Assembly (NCBI GenBank): GCA_949372635.1
Contig: CASIAB010000013.1
Location: 1-63,926 of the forward strand
Origin: an uncultured Pseudomonadales bacterium
GTDB lineage: Bacteria > Pseudomonadota > Gammaproteobacteria > Pseudomonadales > Pseudohongiellaceae
Reading direction: 5' to 3'
DNA length: 63,926 nucleotides
Notes under the pieces: generated by a model
What the model saw: only the letters and a program-made list of their open reading frames with translations
Told to the model about the DNA's origin: nothing
Database searches by the model: none
Part shown: positions 1-10,109 of the stretch, piece by piece
How positions within the stretch are numbered: the first letter of the stretch is position 1
How the letters are laid out: every line of letters starts with the position of its first letter
Made by a program: the position numbers and the translations under genes

Positions 1-1405
1 TGCCTGTTTATGCATAACAAGCTTCGCCTTTGCGGCGGAGCCCCTGGTCACTGCACTTGTTGATCCTATTCCCCAGAGGATCGAGAAGGGCGACATCACT
101 GTCGTCGCCCAAGAATTTCTTAGACTTCCACAGATGCTAGATTCGAGTGACGTCCCCCAGACTAACGATGCCTATTCACGGCTACAATACATGCAGCCGA
201 TTCCAGATGGATCGGGTCGACTCGTTATCAACGAACTGCGCGGTGTGCTCTACATATATGATGAGGCGGCAAACACGCTCGATGCGTTTTTAGATATTCG
301 TGACGCGGAATTTGGTTTCGACGATTCTATGTTTCCTAACGAAACCGGATTGGCAGGTTTCGCCTTTCATCCGCAGTTTTCCCAATTGGGCCGTCCCGGA
401 TATGGAAAATTCTACACGGCATTTAGCACGAGATCAGACAGCGGCGTCGCAGACTATCTGGATGGCAACTCGGAGAATCATGAGAGCGTGATACGCGAAT
501 GGACAGCGACCGATTCAAGTGCCAGCGTTTTCTCCGGCACATCGAGAGAGGTTTTTCGGATCGGTCAGTTCGCACAAAATCATAATATTGGCACTTTGGC
601 ATTTAACTACGCGGCGACTTCCACAGATTCAGACTATGGTCTACTCTTCGCCAGCTTCGGCGACGGCGGTGGGGCGAATGACCCTGATGAGAACGGTCAA
701 TCTCTTACTTCACCAATGTCATCCATCATTCGCATCGATCCGCTGAATTTTGATCGTGGTAATAAATACTCGATACCTCAAGACAATCCGCTTGTTGATA
801 TCGCTGGCGCAGCGTCTGAAATTTGGGCCTATGGCCTGCGTCATCCGCAGCATTTTTCATTCGATACCGACGGGACGATGTATATAGCCGACATCGGACA
901 AAACCAGATTGAAGAAATTAATATTGGTGTGAAGGGAGCGAACTATGGCTGGCGCGCGCGCGAGGGTATGTTCGCGACAGCATTCGGTATCGGCAATGTG
1001 CGGCCAAATCCTGTTTATCCTAAGCCAAACGATGAGCAGGAATTCACCTATCCAGTTTTACAATTCGACCACGATGAAGGCAACGCTGTAGGCAGTGTGT
1101 TTGTATATCGTGGAACAGCAATTCCTGAGTTAGTTGGCAAAGTGGTATTTTCTGACATGGTGACTGGCCGTGTCTTTTATGCGCAGAGCCAAGGTTTGCA
1201 GGCAGGCAATCCAGGACTCATCGCCGAGTTACGCATCCGCCTTGATGGCAGGGAGGTGATTGTAGGCGATGCAGTTGGTATGGCTAATACCTATGGCGGT
1301 GGCAAGCGCGCAGATTTAAGGCTGGGTATCGATGCCGATGGCGAGCTGTATCTGCTAACCAAGGGCGATGGTTGGGTACGAAAACTAATCGCCGATAAGA
1401 ATTAG
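1..1405 (+). CDS. PQQ-dependent sugar dehydrogenase (glucose/sorbosone dehydrogenase family), 5' end outside window
   Basis: The reading frame is open from base 2, so the start codon lies outside the window. The first visible residues (CLCITSFAFAAEP) look like the end of a Sec signal peptide, so the protein is exported. About 467 residues are visible. They carry the landmarks of the six-bladed GSDH propeller: a GLLFASFGDGG segment, the EIWAYGLRHPQ motif, an ADIGQNQIEEI loop followed by NYGWRAREG, and a late SVFVYRG strand. Family members oxidise sugars or other polyols with PQQ in the periplasm and pass electrons to the respiratory chain. It is followed by a gluconolactonase-like gene on the same strand, which fits sugar to lactone to acid chemistry, but the substrate cannot be read from the sequence. 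Confidence 0.88.
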   Translation, partial: ACLCITSFAFAAEPLVTALVDPIPQRIEKGDITVVAQEFLRLPQMLDSSDVPQTNDAYSRLQYMQPIPDGSGRLVINELRGVLYIYDEAANTLDAFLDIRDAEFGFDDSMFPNETGLAGFAFHPQFSQLGRPGYGKFYTAFSTRSDSGVADYLDGNSENHESVIREWTATDSSASVFSGTSREVFRIGQFAQNHNIGTLAFNYAATSTDSDYGLLFASFGDGGGANDPDENGQSLTSPMSSIIRIDPLNFDRGNKYSIPQDNPLVDIAGAASEIWAYGLRHPQHFSFDTDGTMYIADIGQNQIEEINIGVKGANYGWRAREGMFATAFGIGNVRPNPVYPKPNDEQEFTYPVLQFDHDEGNAVGSVFVYRGTAIPELVGKVVFSDMVTGRVFYAQSQGLQAGNPGLIAELRIRLDGREVIVGDAVGMANTYGGGKRADLRLGIDADGELYLLTKGDGWVRKLIADKN

Positions 1406-1470
1406 TAAACTGATCGGCTTTCGACTGATGTCGTGATAGTTGGCCGGCCTTCTCACACACCGGAGGCTTT

Positions 1471-2505
1471 ATGAAACGTCGTTCGTTTTTGCGCGTGGGC
1501 ATTACCGCGGCTGCTGCTCTACCCTTTTTTGCATCAGCGCAGATACCCTTTCCCGAATATCAGCCTAGAGACTGGTCCGGTAACTCGCCACTGCGCTATC
1601 CGGACCCCGATCTTATCGCGCTGGATCCCAGTTTCCAGCGCTACATTCCATTTAACACACCGATTCAGCGACACCACACAGGTACGCTCTGGGCAGAGGG
1701 GCCAGCTTGGAACGGTGTTGGCCGTTATCTAGTCTGGAGCGATATCCCTAATGATCGTCAACTGCGTTGGATCGAAGACGATGGCAGAGTGACAGAATTT
1801 CGCAACCCGGCAGGAAATAGTAACGGCAATACATTTGACCACGAAGGCCGGCAGATTTCTTGCGAGCACGGTGGGCGCCGCGTGGTTCGCTATAACTATG
1901 ATGGCAGCGAGACTGTATTAGCCGACAGTTTCGAAGGGAAACTCTTGAACTCTCCGAACGATGCAGTCGTTGCTGCCGATCGTGCTATCTGGTTTACCGA
2001 TCCGCCCTATGGTATCCGAGGCAATTACGAAGGAAGCAGGGCAGAATCGGAGTTACCTAACTCTGTGTATAGGGTAGACCCCGTAAATGGGCGTATAACC
2101 AAAGCTACCGATGAAATAGCCGCGCCGAATGGTCTGTGTTTTTCGCCTGATCAGAGCAAATTGTATGTCGCTGATACTGGCCAGGGTAGAGAGATAAAAG
2201 TCTGGGACGTCGATGGTGATCGGCTAAGTAATGGCCGCCGCCATGCGCAGCTGACCCTTCCTGGGACAGACACGATTACTTCCGCAGATGGAATCCGCTG
2301 TGATGTGGATGGTAATATTTGGGCCGGTGCTAGACCGGGCGTGCAGGTTATATCTTCCTCAGGCGACACAATAGGTGTCATCCGGCTTCCTGAGGTCTGT
2401 GCTAATATTTGTTTTGGCGGGGCCAGGCGCAATAGATTATTCATGACGGCTAGCCAATCGCTTTATTCAGTCTATGTAGGTGTGCGCGGGGCGGGAATCG
2501 CGTAA
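1471..2505 (+). CDS. SMP-30/gluconolactonase/LRE-like exported lactonase
   Basis: A 344-residue protein with a twin-arginine-like leader (KRRSFLRVG followed by a short Ala-rich hydrophobic stretch ending near ASA). The start has a good GGAGG ribosome site. SMP-30-type propeller motifs are visible: EGPAWNG, LVWSDIPNDR, a NSPNDAVV segment, WFTDPPYG, APNGLCFSPD followed by LYVADTG, and DGIRCDVDGNIWA. The acidic EGPAW and the SPND and APNG asparagines are the usual metal-site residues of the family. These enzymes hydrolyse sugar lactones. It lies 65 bases after the PQQ sugar dehydrogenase and probably acts on a related lactone in the periplasm. Substrate unknown. Confidence 0.87.
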   Translation: MKRRSFLRVGITAAAALPFFASAQIPFPEYQPRDWSGNSPLRYPDPDLIALDPSFQRYIPFNTPIQRHHTGTLWAEGPAWNGVGRYLVWSDIPNDRQLRWIEDDGRVTEFRNPAGNSNGNTFDHEGRQISCEHGGRRVVRYNYDGSETVLADSFEGKLLNSPNDAVVAADRAIWFTDPPYGIRGNYEGSRAESELPNSVYRVDPVNGRITKATDEIAAPNGLCFSPDQSKLYVADTGQGREIKVWDVDGDRLSNGRRHAQLTLPGTDTITSADGIRCDVDGNIWAGARPGVQVISSSGDTIGVIRLPEVCANICFGGARRNRLFMTASQSLYSVYVGVRGAGIA

Positions 2506-2554
2506 GCTTGGGGGCTCGACGAACTAGCAGCACAGAGCCAAAAAGCAGATTCCT

Positions 2555-3277
2555 ATGACTAGCAATACACCGATCTATCCCCATGGTAACGTGGAAGAAA
2601 TTGCAGAAGACATCTTCATGTTGCGCGGCAGCATCAAGATGAACCCTTTGCTTAGAATTTCCCGTAATATGGGCATTATCAGAAACGGTGACGAGCTGTC
2701 TCTGATAAATCCTGTGCGTGTTAGCGCTAAAGTAGAGGCGCAGATTGCCAAAATAGGTCGGGTCAAACATATTGTTCGACTAGGGTGCTTTCATGGAGTG
2801 GACGATCCTTACTATGTCGAAAAGTTTGGCGCGCAGATGTGGGCGCAGCTAGGTGGCACCACTTACACAATTCCCAAAATAGACAAAGAACTTGATAGTG
2901 TTGCCCCGCTTCCTTTCGATAATGCAGAAATATTCGAATTTGCAGGCACGATACAGCCCGAATGTGCTTTGCTCATTAAGCGTGGCACGGGAATTCTTTT
3001 TACCTGCGATGCGATACAGAACTACGGTGACTACAGCTACAATAATATTGCGGCGAAAATCCTCATGCCGTTTATTGGTTTTCCTCGTACCACGATAATC
3101 GGACCAATCTGGCTGAAGTATCAGACTCCCGAGGAAGAGACACTGGAACCGGAATTCCGAAGATTGTTAGGTCTCAAGTTTGATAGGCTGCTTGCAGCTC
3201 ATGGCACCCTGTTGAAAACGGGCGCACATGCGGCAGTAGAACGCGCCGTGGAAAAAGTGTTCGAGAAAAAGGAATAG
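2555..3277 (+). CDS. Metallo-beta-lactamase-fold-like protein lacking the metal motif (DUF4336-like)
   Basis: A 240-residue cytoplasmic protein without a signal peptide. The order of elements resembles an MBL fold: an opening EEIAEDIFMLRG strand, a GIIRNGDELSLINPV strand, then CFHGVDDPYY where HxHxDH would be, TCDAIQNYGDYS, and a closing LLAAHGTLL. The canonical HxHxDH ligand set is absent; only single His/Asp positions remain. DUF4336 proteins show the same degeneration, and that is my best match, from memory of the family pattern. Function unknown. It may be co-transcribed with the preceding lactonase gene (49-base gap). The ribosome site is weak. Confidence 0.6.
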   Translation: MTSNTPIYPHGNVEEIAEDIFMLRGSIKMNPLLRISRNMGIIRNGDELSLINPVRVSAKVEAQIAKIGRVKHIVRLGCFHGVDDPYYVEKFGAQMWAQLGGTTYTIPKIDKELDSVAPLPFDNAEIFEFAGTIQPECALLIKRGTGILFTCDAIQNYGDYSYNNIAAKILMPFIGFPRTTIIGPIWLKYQTPEEETLEPEFRRLLGLKFDRLLAAHGTLLKTGAHAAVERAVEKVFEKKE

Positions 3278-3351
3278 TTTAGGAAGCAGATTAGGAAATA
3301 GATTAGAAATAACCCAACAAGTAAGAATCAACACTAGCGAAGGAACTATCC

Positions 3352-4311
3352 ATGGCTTTACCAGAATCTCTGCGAGGAAAACTCTCGTTACCAGTAGTCG
3401 GAGCGCCGCTCTTTATCATCTCCAATCCCGATCTTGTTATTGCCCAGTGTAAGGCTGGCGTCATCGGCTCATTTCCAGCACTGAACGCGCGACCCATCGA
3501 GGTCTTGGATGAATGGCTCACGCGGATTGCTGAAGAGTTAGATGCCCATAACCAGGCTAATCCCGATAACCCTGCCGCACCGTATGCGGTGAATCAAATC
3601 GTACACAATTCCAACGACCGGCTTATGCACGATGTCGAGATGTGCGTGAAACACAAAGTGCCAGTTGTCATTACATCTCTAGGTGCTCGCCCCGAGGTGT
3701 TCGAGGCGATTCACTCCTATGGTGGCTTATGCTTCCATGATGTCATTAACAATCGCTTTGCTCACAAGGCTATTGAGAAGGGTGCCGATGGTCTAATCTG
3801 CGTAGCAGCGGGTGCCGGCGGTCATGCTGGCACTCTATCTCCCATGGCATTTGTTCAAGAAGTACGCGAATGGTTCGATGGTCCAGTACTGCTATCCGGC
3901 GCTATATCTACCGGCGACGGCGTGCTCGCCGCTCAGGCGATGGGTGCCGATCTGGCTTATTTGGGTTCAGCCTTCATTGCTACCGACGAAGCAAACGCCG
4001 ATCCGGCTTATAAGCAGGCCTTGGTTGACTATGCGGCGAGCGATATCGTGTACACGAATCTTTTCACCGGCGTCCATGGAAATTATCTGAGGCCTTCCAT
4101 CGAGGCGGCAGGTATGGACCCTGATAACCTGCCCGAGAGCGATCCATCGAAGATGAATTTCGGCTCCGGAGGCAGCAACAAGTCGAAGGCATGGAAAGAT
4201 ATTTGGGGCTGTGGACAGGGTATTAATGCGATCAAGACAGTAGCACCTGTTGCAGGCTTTGTTGCGCAATTGAGAAGCGAGTACGATGCGGCGAAGCAAC
4301 GTATTCTTTGA
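3352..4311 (+). CDS. Nitronate monooxygenase (2-nitropropane dioxygenase family)
   Basis: A 319-residue FMN-binding TIM-barrel protein. The start is preceded by AAGGA. Visible hallmarks are the N-terminal GAPLFIISNPDLVIAQCKAG segment, the central CVAAGAGGHAG phosphate/FMN loop, and the LSGAISTGDGVLAAQAMGADLAYLGSAFIA stretch, quoted here in part as ISTGDGVLAA and GADLAYLGS. Family members oxidise nitronates or reduce enone-type substrates using FMN. It is cytoplasmic, since no leader is seen. The gene stands 74 bases after the MBL-like gene on the same strand, so co-expression is possible. Its physiological substrate is not evident. Confidence 0.88.
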   Translation: MALPESLRGKLSLPVVGAPLFIISNPDLVIAQCKAGVIGSFPALNARPIEVLDEWLTRIAEELDAHNQANPDNPAAPYAVNQIVHNSNDRLMHDVEMCVKHKVPVVITSLGARPEVFEAIHSYGGLCFHDVINNRFAHKAIEKGADGLICVAAGAGGHAGTLSPMAFVQEVREWFDGPVLLSGAISTGDGVLAAQAMGADLAYLGSAFIATDEANADPAYKQALVDYAASDIVYTNLFTGVHGNYLRPSIEAAGMDPDNLPESDPSKMNFGSGGSNKSKAWKDIWGCGQGINAIKTVAPVAGFVAQLRSEYDAAKQRIL

Positions 4312-4469
4312 GTTCGTTGGCTAATTTTCAGATTTTATAGGGATCACCATATCTTTGAGGTTTTTCTCAACTATGTGGAGAATCCCTATCGTCAAGTCTC
4401 GACAGAATGATTTCTCTGGCAAGGTATTTCTCCAAACAAGAACGTGGTTTTGCACCGCGTTCATTCCCT

Positions 4470-5888
4470 TTAAAAAGGCAGCGCTATCTCGGCACTTTCT
4501 TCTGCACGTGCCGGTTGAAAATTTCTGCGAGGTTCATTACTTCGAACTTGCTCTAACCAAAATACTCCATCATAGGGGTCGCTGTTGCCACGTGTTCCAA
4601 CAAAATCTATATCGCCATCGTTGTCTAAATCTCTTGCGATGAAGCGGTCGAACATCCCACGTTTGCGCCTGGAAATATCGTGCCGGGTCCATTCGCTTTC
4701 AATTTCGCCAGGATTCTCAAACCAACCGATTCGACCTAAAGAATCGTTTTCGTCTACCTCACCATCACCCATTCTCGGTCCGCGGCTATAGCTGCCAGCT
4801 ATGATATCTACCAAGCCATCATCATTAATATCAGCTATTTCAAAACCTGTCACGCTATCGGGTGCGAATGATCCAATTGAACGAGAGATCCAAGCATGAT
4901 CAATACTTTCTGGCTGCTCTAACCACGACAAAGTGCGGCCTGAACCTCCGATTATGTCCAAGCGTCCGTCTTTGTTGATATCGACGAATTCCATGTTAAA
5001 TCCATTCGTACCTGGACCATAAACTCCAATAGCATGTTCTTCGAAACCAAGTTTATCTGGGTCGACGTTTTCAAATAAAATTATTCTATTCTCTCCGTTG
5101 CTACCGACAATGATGTCCAGATCACCATCTTGATCAATATCTATTGGCTCCGAATTCCTAGGATTACTGAATCTGCCTAGCTCAATCTCTTGCCAGCTAG
5201 ACCCATCCAATGGATCGCCGGTGAACTTATAAATAGAAGCCGCAGTCGAGCGTCTGTAATCAGCAACAGCTGGACGCTGGGCCCCTTTGTTGGGTGCAAT
5301 TGCTTCAGGCTTGCCATCGCCATCTAAATCGGCAAGAAACACTCGGATATAAGACCCTCTGCCCCTAGTCATTGGAAGTATTAGGCGCTCCCAAACTCGA
5401 TTACGAATGTCTTGGCCAGGGTTTTGGAAATAAATGAGATGCGATAATTCCGCAGCTATCATGATGTCAAGAAAGCCATCACCATTGACGTCAGCTATAG
5501 CGGCGTCCTCGGCAGCTGAAGCCTCAACACCTTCAGCGAGGGTAATATTGGTCCAACTGTCAGGGTCATTCGAGCCAAAAGCGATTCTTACATGGCCCAT
5601 AGCGGGTGGTGTTTCTCCTGGAGTAGTGGAATCGTATGCTGAATCTGACTCGTGGACGGATACAATATCATCAATTCCATCACGGTCGAGATCGGCCATC
5701 TCAAGACCGTCACTACCGCTAAAGGGGACACCGGATAATACTCGATCGTCGATGATGTGTTCTTTCCAGCTAATGTAAGAGCCACCATCACTGCGGGCAG
5801 TAGTCAGTGATTCGCTAATAAGGCTTTGAGCTAGAAGGGGACTGCCCAAACAAATAGGAGATAGTAACAACAGATGAATTCTTCTCAT
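4470..5888 (-). CDS. Exported FG-GAP/VCBS-repeat protein
   Basis: A 472-residue protein with a Sec signal peptide (short Arg start, LLLL core, cleavage near LLAQS). It is built almost entirely from repeats with a calcium-type Dx(D/N)xDG motif: DLDRDGIDD, DVNGDGFLD, DLDGDGKPE, DIDQDGDLD, DINKDGRLD, DINDDGLVD and DLDNDGDID, seven in all. This predicts a seven-bladed beta-propeller with calcium in each blade, as in integrin-like FG-GAP proteins. Such proteins are extracellular or periplasmic and usually bind ligands rather than catalyse. An AGGGAG ribosome site precedes the start. It converges on the nitronate monooxygenase gene. The biological role is unknown. Confidence 0.85.
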   Translation of the reverse strand: MRRIHLLLLSPICLGSPLLAQSLISESLTTARSDGGSYISWKEHIIDDRVLSGVPFSGSDGLEMADLDRDGIDDIVSVHESDSAYDSTTPGETPPAMGHVRIAFGSNDPDSWTNITLAEGVEASAAEDAAIADVNGDGFLDIMIAAELSHLIYFQNPGQDIRNRVWERLILPMTRGRGSYIRVFLADLDGDGKPEAIAPNKGAQRPAVADYRRSTAASIYKFTGDPLDGSSWQEIELGRFSNPRNSEPIDIDQDGDLDIIVGSNGENRIILFENVDPDKLGFEEHAIGVYGPGTNGFNMEFVDINKDGRLDIIGGSGRTLSWLEQPESIDHAWISRSIGSFAPDSVTGFEIADINDDGLVDIIAGSYSRGPRMGDGEVDENDSLGRIGWFENPGEIESEWTRHDISRRKRGMFDRFIARDLDNDGDIDFVGTRGNSDPYDGVFWLEQVRSNEPRRNFQPARAEESAEIALPF

Positions 5889-6072
5889 TTGGCTCCCTAG
5901 TTGGCAAGTTTCTGGTCAATAGAATAGAAGTTAATATGTGGCAAGTCCAATCAATGATTGCGATGCATGAAGTCTTAACGAATATCCCGGACGCGGTATT
6001 CGAGGTTTCACAAGGGTCAGCCGGTAACCGATTAGAGTTTTTTCATCTGCCACAGCGCTAGACTGAATCTGT

Positions 6073-7344
6073 CTATTCAATAATTGCCTGCTGAACAGCA
6101 TTTTCAAAGTCGTACTGTGCTGGTCCATAAGGCTGCTGCAACATAATAACTGCAGTCAGTTTCTCTTCAGGGTCGGTCCAGGATCTCGTACCAAAGGCGC
6201 CGCCCCAACCGAATGCGCCGGCACTGCGACGTGCGTTCGAGGTAATTGGATCTAAGGTAACCGCTACCGTATATCCAAAGCCCATGCCCTCTTGCTGGCG
6301 TGAAAAACTCTTGTACAAGTCGCCAATCTGATTGCTGGACATCATTCGGACTGACCGGGGGCTCAACAGGCGATTGCCAAACAGCTCGCCGCCATTAAGC
6401 AGCATTTGCTCAAAACGTAGGTAGTCTTCGGCGCTGCTGGTCAGACCACCGGAGGCAGAAAAGTATTTTGTTGGTGGTCGGTCTAGGAAACGCGACATAT
6501 CACGGTCTTTGATATTGACGCGTAGGCTCTTGTATTCCGCGGGCACATTGAAGTAGGTGTTATCCATGCCGAGTGGTTGCAAGATTCGCTGATCGATGAT
6601 TTCGTCAAAAGGCTTGCCGGAAACGATTTCAAGGATGTGTGAAACTACATCCAAGCCAACTCCAGGACTGTAAGTCCAGCGCGCGCCGGGCTGGAAATCT
6701 AAGGCATATGAGCCGTACTGTGGAATGATACTGGCGAGCGTTGAGTCGTCGTCGCGTTTTGGGCGCTCAGATGTTGCAGTACCTAACCCACCGCTTGCTA
6801 AGCCGGACGTATGCGTGAGTAAGTCATGGATTGTGATTTCACGCTGCGCGGGCACTAGTCGGTGCTCCGGTATATTTTCAGAATTGACAGAATACGGACT
6901 TATGTTCTCATCGATTAAATCCTTGAGAACCGCTACCTGCATGTCGGCAAATTCGGGTATATATTTTGAGACTGGATCTTCGGGTCGAATCAATCCTTCT
7001 TCGATCATCATCATAGTCGCCACGCCGAGAAGTGGTTTGGTAGAGCTCATCATAATGAACAATGAATCTTCCTGCATTGGGCGATCGGCATCTACATCCA
7101 TCAATCCATGAGTCTCAAAGTGTACTAGCTTGCCGCGCCTAGCGACCATAGTAACGGCCCCCTGAATATCACCGGCATCGATATGTCGCTGCATTGCCGT
7201 GTTGATTCGCAGTAGTCGTTCAGAGGACATGCCAACATCTTCTGCTTTGCCTGTTGGAATTTCAGCAGAAAATGAAAAGTTAAAAGACAAACAGCCTAGC
7301 AAGAAACTGGCTGCTACTAGGATTTTCCATAGTGTTGTCGGCAT
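6073..7344 (-). CDS. Exported serine hydrolase, beta-lactamase class C/family VIII esterase type
   Basis: A 423-residue protein with a Sec signal peptide ending near SFSAEIP. The catalytic SxxK motif appears as SSTKPLLG. The second motif position reads YSPGVGLDV, where penicillin-binding proteins have YxN, and the C-terminal region has WGGAFGTRSW at the KTG-like position. Conserved context includes the DLLTHTSGL and QPLGMDNT segments. Family members are mostly esterases or D-amino-acid peptidases rather than true beta-lactamases. The start has an AGAGG ribosome site. It lies downstream of the M1 peptidase on the same strand, 86 bases apart, so the two may form a secreted hydrolase unit. Confidence 0.87.
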   Translation of the reverse strand: MPTTLWKILVAASFLLGCLSFNFSFSAEIPTGKAEDVGMSSERLLRINTAMQRHIDAGDIQGAVTMVARRGKLVHFETHGLMDVDADRPMQEDSLFIMMSSTKPLLGVATMMMIEEGLIRPEDPVSKYIPEFADMQVAVLKDLIDENISPYSVNSENIPEHRLVPAQREITIHDLLTHTSGLASGGLGTATSERPKRDDDSTLASIIPQYGSYALDFQPGARWTYSPGVGLDVVSHILEIVSGKPFDEIIDQRILQPLGMDNTYFNVPAEYKSLRVNIKDRDMSRFLDRPPTKYFSASGGLTSSAEDYLRFEQMLLNGGELFGNRLLSPRSVRMMSSNQIGDLYKSFSRQQEGMGFGYTVAVTLDPITSNARRSAGAFGWGGAFGTRSWTDPEEKLTAVIMLQQPYGPAQYDFENAVQQAIIE

Positions 7345-7430
7345 GATAGGGCCTCTTAGTTGATTGTCTAAATAGTAAATATGTCAATGATACTGCCATA
7401 ATCTTATCTTTATCGTCTATGTCTTGAAAT

Positions 7431-10109
7431 TCAGTCCTTCAATTCTAAACATTGAGATGCGCTCTGCACGTTTTCGCTCATGAATCGATACAGCGTGGCA
7501 CCGATCGCATCGCTGTCGCTAATCGCGTCAATAAGAATATCCAGTCCCTGTTGTTCGCAGATGCCAGAAAATAGATCTCGCCCATAGGTCTGTTGAAAAT
7601 AGTTATCACGGCTCAAAGTGAGCTCTGAAAGATTGCTTGATAGTTGTGGTAACAAGGCTAGCTGCAATTCTTCTTGGCCCGTAGGGAATATCGATCCCAT
7701 AGCCGCGCGCAGATTCGAAAGCGGTAAGGGGTTTTCGGTATCGAGTATTCGAGTTACCCATTCCTGTTTGATGTCGTGGTCAGGTAGCGCGGCTTGCGCA
7801 GCGATTGCCGAACGTCTGCCAGCATCTGATGGATCTCGCTGGCGCTCAGCCGCCAATAGCTCGCGTGCACTGTCGTAGTCTCTAGCAGTAAAACGCTGAA
7901 TGATATTCCAGCGTTGATTCTGTCCCAGGCTCAGTCCTGAAATTCCTGTGCTGTCCTCCAATAAGCTTGCAAGATTTCCCAGTGCCTCAAAGCTGCGTGC
8001 AAGACCAATATAGTGGGATAGTCTGAGGTTTAGTATGCCGGCAGATTGACTGCCTGGCTCGTTGCTAACGCCTGCGTTGATTAGTTGCCAGAGTTGCCGC
8101 TCGGCCTGCGGGCCATACAGTGCGAGCTCATTGGCATATTTGCCACCTAGTCGTTCTAGTAAATCCAAGTTGCTTACTAACGCGGCCAAGTTTTGGCGAA
8201 TGACTCGGTCATTGTCTTCTTTAGGTAGCGAGGCAATCAAAGTCTCTAACAAGGTGGAGTTTTCCATTTGGCCGTTGCTCGGCGCTTTGAATAGGGCGGT
8301 CCAGATCATTGAGCGCATGAGCGGATCGTCTATTCGCTCTAAGGCGCCATCGCTGATGATGGTATCCATGCTGACTTCATCAAGACTCACTTCGGTATAT
8401 CCCCAGCCCTCGTAGTTGGGCAAGGCGAGATCTGGGCAGGCGAGGCCTATGGCTTCGGGCACTTGAGTTTCGGCGCCGAATATTTCTATCGGAATAGCAG
8501 TGTTGAGCTCGATAGAACCATTCGCATCTGTGCTAAATAGACCTAGCTGCACGCGCTGGTCTCTTAGTGTTGGATGATCATATGGAACGGTCTGCAGAAT
8601 GGCGAAGCTGCTTATACCGTTGGCATCGCAGCTAAATCGCGCTTCTATAGTATTTACTCCCTCCTGATACATCCAGTCCTGCGCCCAGGGATCTAAGTCT
8701 ACGCGGGACTGCTCAGAAAGCGAGCTCATGAAGTCGTCGAGCTCGGTGTTCTCCCAGGAGTACTCCTTCAAATAATTTGAAACCCCCAGACGAAAATCTT
8801 CACGCCCGATATAGTGAGACAATTGGTTTAGAACAGATGCGCCTTTATCATAGGTGATAGCATCGAAGACGTTGAAGAAGTCATTCGTGCTAGCAACCGA
8901 CATTTCTATCGGGTGCGTTGACACTGCGTTGTCGGCGAAGATCGCGGTTAAGTTCTCAGAAAGATAAAAGTCATGCCATAGGTCTTCGAATTCGGTCACT
9001 TCTGATACGGCGATGGAGGACATTAGTGTCGCGAAGCTTTCGTTCAGCCATAGGCCGTTCCACCAGTTCATCGTGACAAGATTGCCGAACCACATATGTG
9101 CCATCTCGTGCAGAATTGTTCCAGCGCGGCGTTGGCTATTGAATCGGTTAGAGGCGCCACGGTCGACATAACTTTCGGAGAAAGTTATGGCGGCCACATT
9201 CTCCATCGCACCGATCAAAAAACCGGGAACGATAATTTGGTCGTATTTTTCAAAGGGATAGGGAATGTCGAAGTAGTCACGGTAATGGGCTAAGCCTGAT
9301 TTTGTGTGGGCCATCCATTCTTCAACCGCTACGTATTCGCTGAGGGACTGTCGCGCCATCAGTCTGATTGGCACATCGCCGGCCATGTCGTCCCATATCT
9401 GATAGGGGCCAGCATGCAGAGAGAAGATATAGCTGGAAAATTTTTCCGACTGCGGGAAATGCCAGACTCTCGCATCGGCGTCCTCGACGATAGCATCCTC
9501 GGTTGTAGATGAGACTACTTCCCAGTCTGCAGCGGCGCGAACAGTTAGTTCATAGGTCGCCTTCAGATTGGGTTGATCGAAGTTTGGGAATAAGCGATTC
9601 GAGTAATAGGGCCAAAGATAGGTGTATAGATAAGTACGATCATCTTCAGGGTCGACGAAGCGATGTAGCCCAGTACCGTCTTGATCAAAAGGATGAGCAT
9701 ACTCAATAAGCACTTCATTGCGTCCGGCTATTAAAGCCGTTGGTGATAGTGTAACGAAGTAGCCGTTGTAGTCAGGCTTCAGCATCTCTCCGTTCACTAC
9801 AAGTCCATTCACGCTGCCACCGGTGAAGTCGATATTCAGTGGCCTGTCGTTGTCGGTAAGAGTGAAATTCGCGGTTACGCGGCCCTGATAGGAATCTATG
9901 AGACTGACAAGGTCGATGTCTAAGACGTAAGAAATGTTCGAAACCCGCGCCTTGCGTGCTATAGCCTCGGCTTCGCTAAGCTGATCCAGAGCGGGGCGAA
10001 CGGGGTAGTCGTCGATGCTAGCATCTATGACCGGGGTAGCGACTTGCTCACTACAGGCGCTAAGCAGTAAGGTCGAAAATATCGCAAGCAGTGTGGTAGT
10101 TCGATACAT
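7431..10109 (-). CDS. M1 family aminopeptidase, lipoprotein (PepN-like)
   Basis: An 892-residue zinc aminopeptidase. I choose the ATG at 10109 rather than an upstream start because AAGGAT lies eight bases before it and the product then begins with a classic lipoprotein signal (LLLSAC, with Cys near residue 19). Exopeptidase motif GAMEN lies near residues 298-302, and the zinc motif HEMAH with the third ligand in LNESFA begins near residue 333. The C-terminal half is the helical ERAP1-like domain typical of PepN. It is probably anchored to a membrane facing the periplasm, cleaving N-terminal residues of peptides. Length agrees with the PepN family. Confidence 0.92.
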   Translation of the reverse strand: MYRTTTLLAIFSTLLLSACSEQVATPVIDASIDDYPVRPALDQLSEAEAIARKARVSNISYVLDIDLVSLIDSYQGRVTANFTLTDNDRPLNIDFTGGSVNGLVVNGEMLKPDYNGYFVTLSPTALIAGRNEVLIEYAHPFDQDGTGLHRFVDPEDDRTYLYTYLWPYYSNRLFPNFDQPNLKATYELTVRAAADWEVVSSTTEDAIVEDADARVWHFPQSEKFSSYIFSLHAGPYQIWDDMAGDVPIRLMARQSLSEYVAVEEWMAHTKSGLAHYRDYFDIPYPFEKYDQIIVPGFLIGAMENVAAITFSESYVDRGASNRFNSQRRAGTILHEMAHMWFGNLVTMNWWNGLWLNESFATLMSSIAVSEVTEFEDLWHDFYLSENLTAIFADNAVSTHPIEMSVASTNDFFNVFDAITYDKGASVLNQLSHYIGREDFRLGVSNYLKEYSWENTELDDFMSSLSEQSRVDLDPWAQDWMYQEGVNTIEARFSCDANGISSFAILQTVPYDHPTLRDQRVQLGLFSTDANGSIELNTAIPIEIFGAETQVPEAIGLACPDLALPNYEGWGYTEVSLDEVSMDTIISDGALERIDDPLMRSMIWTALFKAPSNGQMENSTLLETLIASLPKEDNDRVIRQNLAALVSNLDLLERLGGKYANELALYGPQAERQLWQLINAGVSNEPGSQSAGILNLRLSHYIGLARSFEALGNLASLLEDSTGISGLSLGQNQRWNIIQRFTARDYDSARELLAAERQRDPSDAGRRSAIAAQAALPDHDIKQEWVTRILDTENPLPLSNLRAAMGSIFPTGQEELQLALLPQLSSNLSELTLSRDNYFQQTYGRDLFSGICEQQGLDILIDAISDSDAIGATLYRFMSENVQSASQCLELKD

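Noticed and set aside
4355..4642. A 95-codon plus-strand frame near the end of the VCBS-repeat gene
   Set aside because: Mostly antisense to the repeat protein; no ribosome site and no recognisable product.
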